The position numbers were made by a program, and so were the translations under genes. Under the pieces are notes generated by a model that had not been told where the DNA came from, did no database searches, and saw only the letters and a program-made list of their open reading frames with translations. From an uncultured Bacilli bacterium (GTDB lineage Bacteria > Bacillota_I > Bacilli_A > RFN20 > CAG-288), in NCBI GenBank assembly GCA_948525355.1, contig CAOSOP010000080.1, positions 1-5,763 of the forward strand: DNA of 5,763 nt, in the 5' to 3' direction. Of this stretch, positions 5,675-5,763 are shown in pieces (the stretch's first letter is position 1; every line of letters begins with the position of its first letter).

Positions 5675-5704
5675 TTTTACGCTAACAAATTTGTTAGTGT
5701 AAAA
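5675..5704. repeat. 30-bp palindrome with two 15-base arms
   Basis: TTTTACGCTAACAAA and TTTGTTAGTGTAAAA are complementary with a single G-T mismatch (5681/5698) and no loop, centred on AAATTT. It could be a strong operator, an element end, or part of a terminator for a gene entering from the right: read as RNA the hairpin ends in AAAA on the plus strand, and the minus-strand copy is likewise A-ended, so a simple terminator is not favoured. It sits exactly before the jump in base composition. Confidence 0.6.
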
Positions 5705-5710
5705 TAATTG

Positions 5711-5763
5711 CTCACCCCCTCCTCCACCCCCACCGAGGACGTTTCCCCCGGAAACGGACGAGG
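5711..5763. other. GC-rich tail at the right edge, possible end of a leftward gene
   Basis: 37 of these 53 bases are G or C, against roughly 30% before. GTTTCC (5741-5746) and GGAAAC (5750-5755) form a perfect six-pair hairpin around CCC. Two minus-strand frames are open from the edge. One ends in TGA at 5639-5641 and encodes a glycine run (VLGGGGGGGEQLF). The other ends in TAA at 5677-5679 and reads VGVEEGVSNYFTLTNLLA. Glycine-rich C-termini exist in surface and phage proteins, so a partial leftward gene is possible, but an assembly join or foreign element fits equally well. Confidence 0.35.

Noticed and set aside
5734..5763. GTTTCC/GGAAAC hairpin as the first repeat of a CRISPR array
   Set aside because: Only one copy is visible, there is no repeat-spacer pattern, and no cas gene is in the window.

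Overview
The window is a low-GC (about 30% by eye) bacterial segment. It uses the standard code (no TGA read as Trp), has Shine-Dalgarno sites of the AGAGGAGG type and TATAAT -10 boxes. Together with an RlmCD-type 23S rRNA methyltransferase, an HTH-Fic protein and a small SHOCT membrane protein, this points to a Bacillota (Clostridia-like) genome. This is inference; no single gene fixes the genus.

Layout from left to right. Bases 1-240 hold a possible C-terminal end of a plus-strand gene cut by the window edge, and a start-less minus-strand reading frame that begins where the Fic gene stops. Bases 240-1130 (minus) encode a Fic-domain enzyme with an N-terminal DNA-binding domain; its promoter sits inside a set of about 21-bp direct repeats. 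Bases 1200-1690 hold no intact gene, but contain a good Fur-box-like site with no iron gene beside it and the frameshifted C-terminal remnant of a DUF4143-type ATPase.

Bases 1690-4754 (minus) form a tight three-gene operon with overlapping ends: an unrecognised 219-residue protein, a 360-residue helical protein resembling DUF5677, and the 23S rRNA m5U methyltransferase RlmD/RlmCD. The 328-base gap at 4755-5082 holds divergent promoters and many inverted repeats. The rightward gene (5083-5592) encodes a four-helix membrane protein with a SHOCT tail and ends in a clear intrinsic terminator. The right edge has a 30-bp palindrome followed by an abruptly GC-rich tail (37 of 53 bases G or C).

RlmD is the only housekeeping gene. 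The rest looks accessory. The two small proteins are probably made together with RlmD, but nothing in the sequence shows that they share its job. The items most worth following up are the repeat-flanked HTH-Fic promoter, the overlapping unknown gene pair, and the structured divergent intergenic region.
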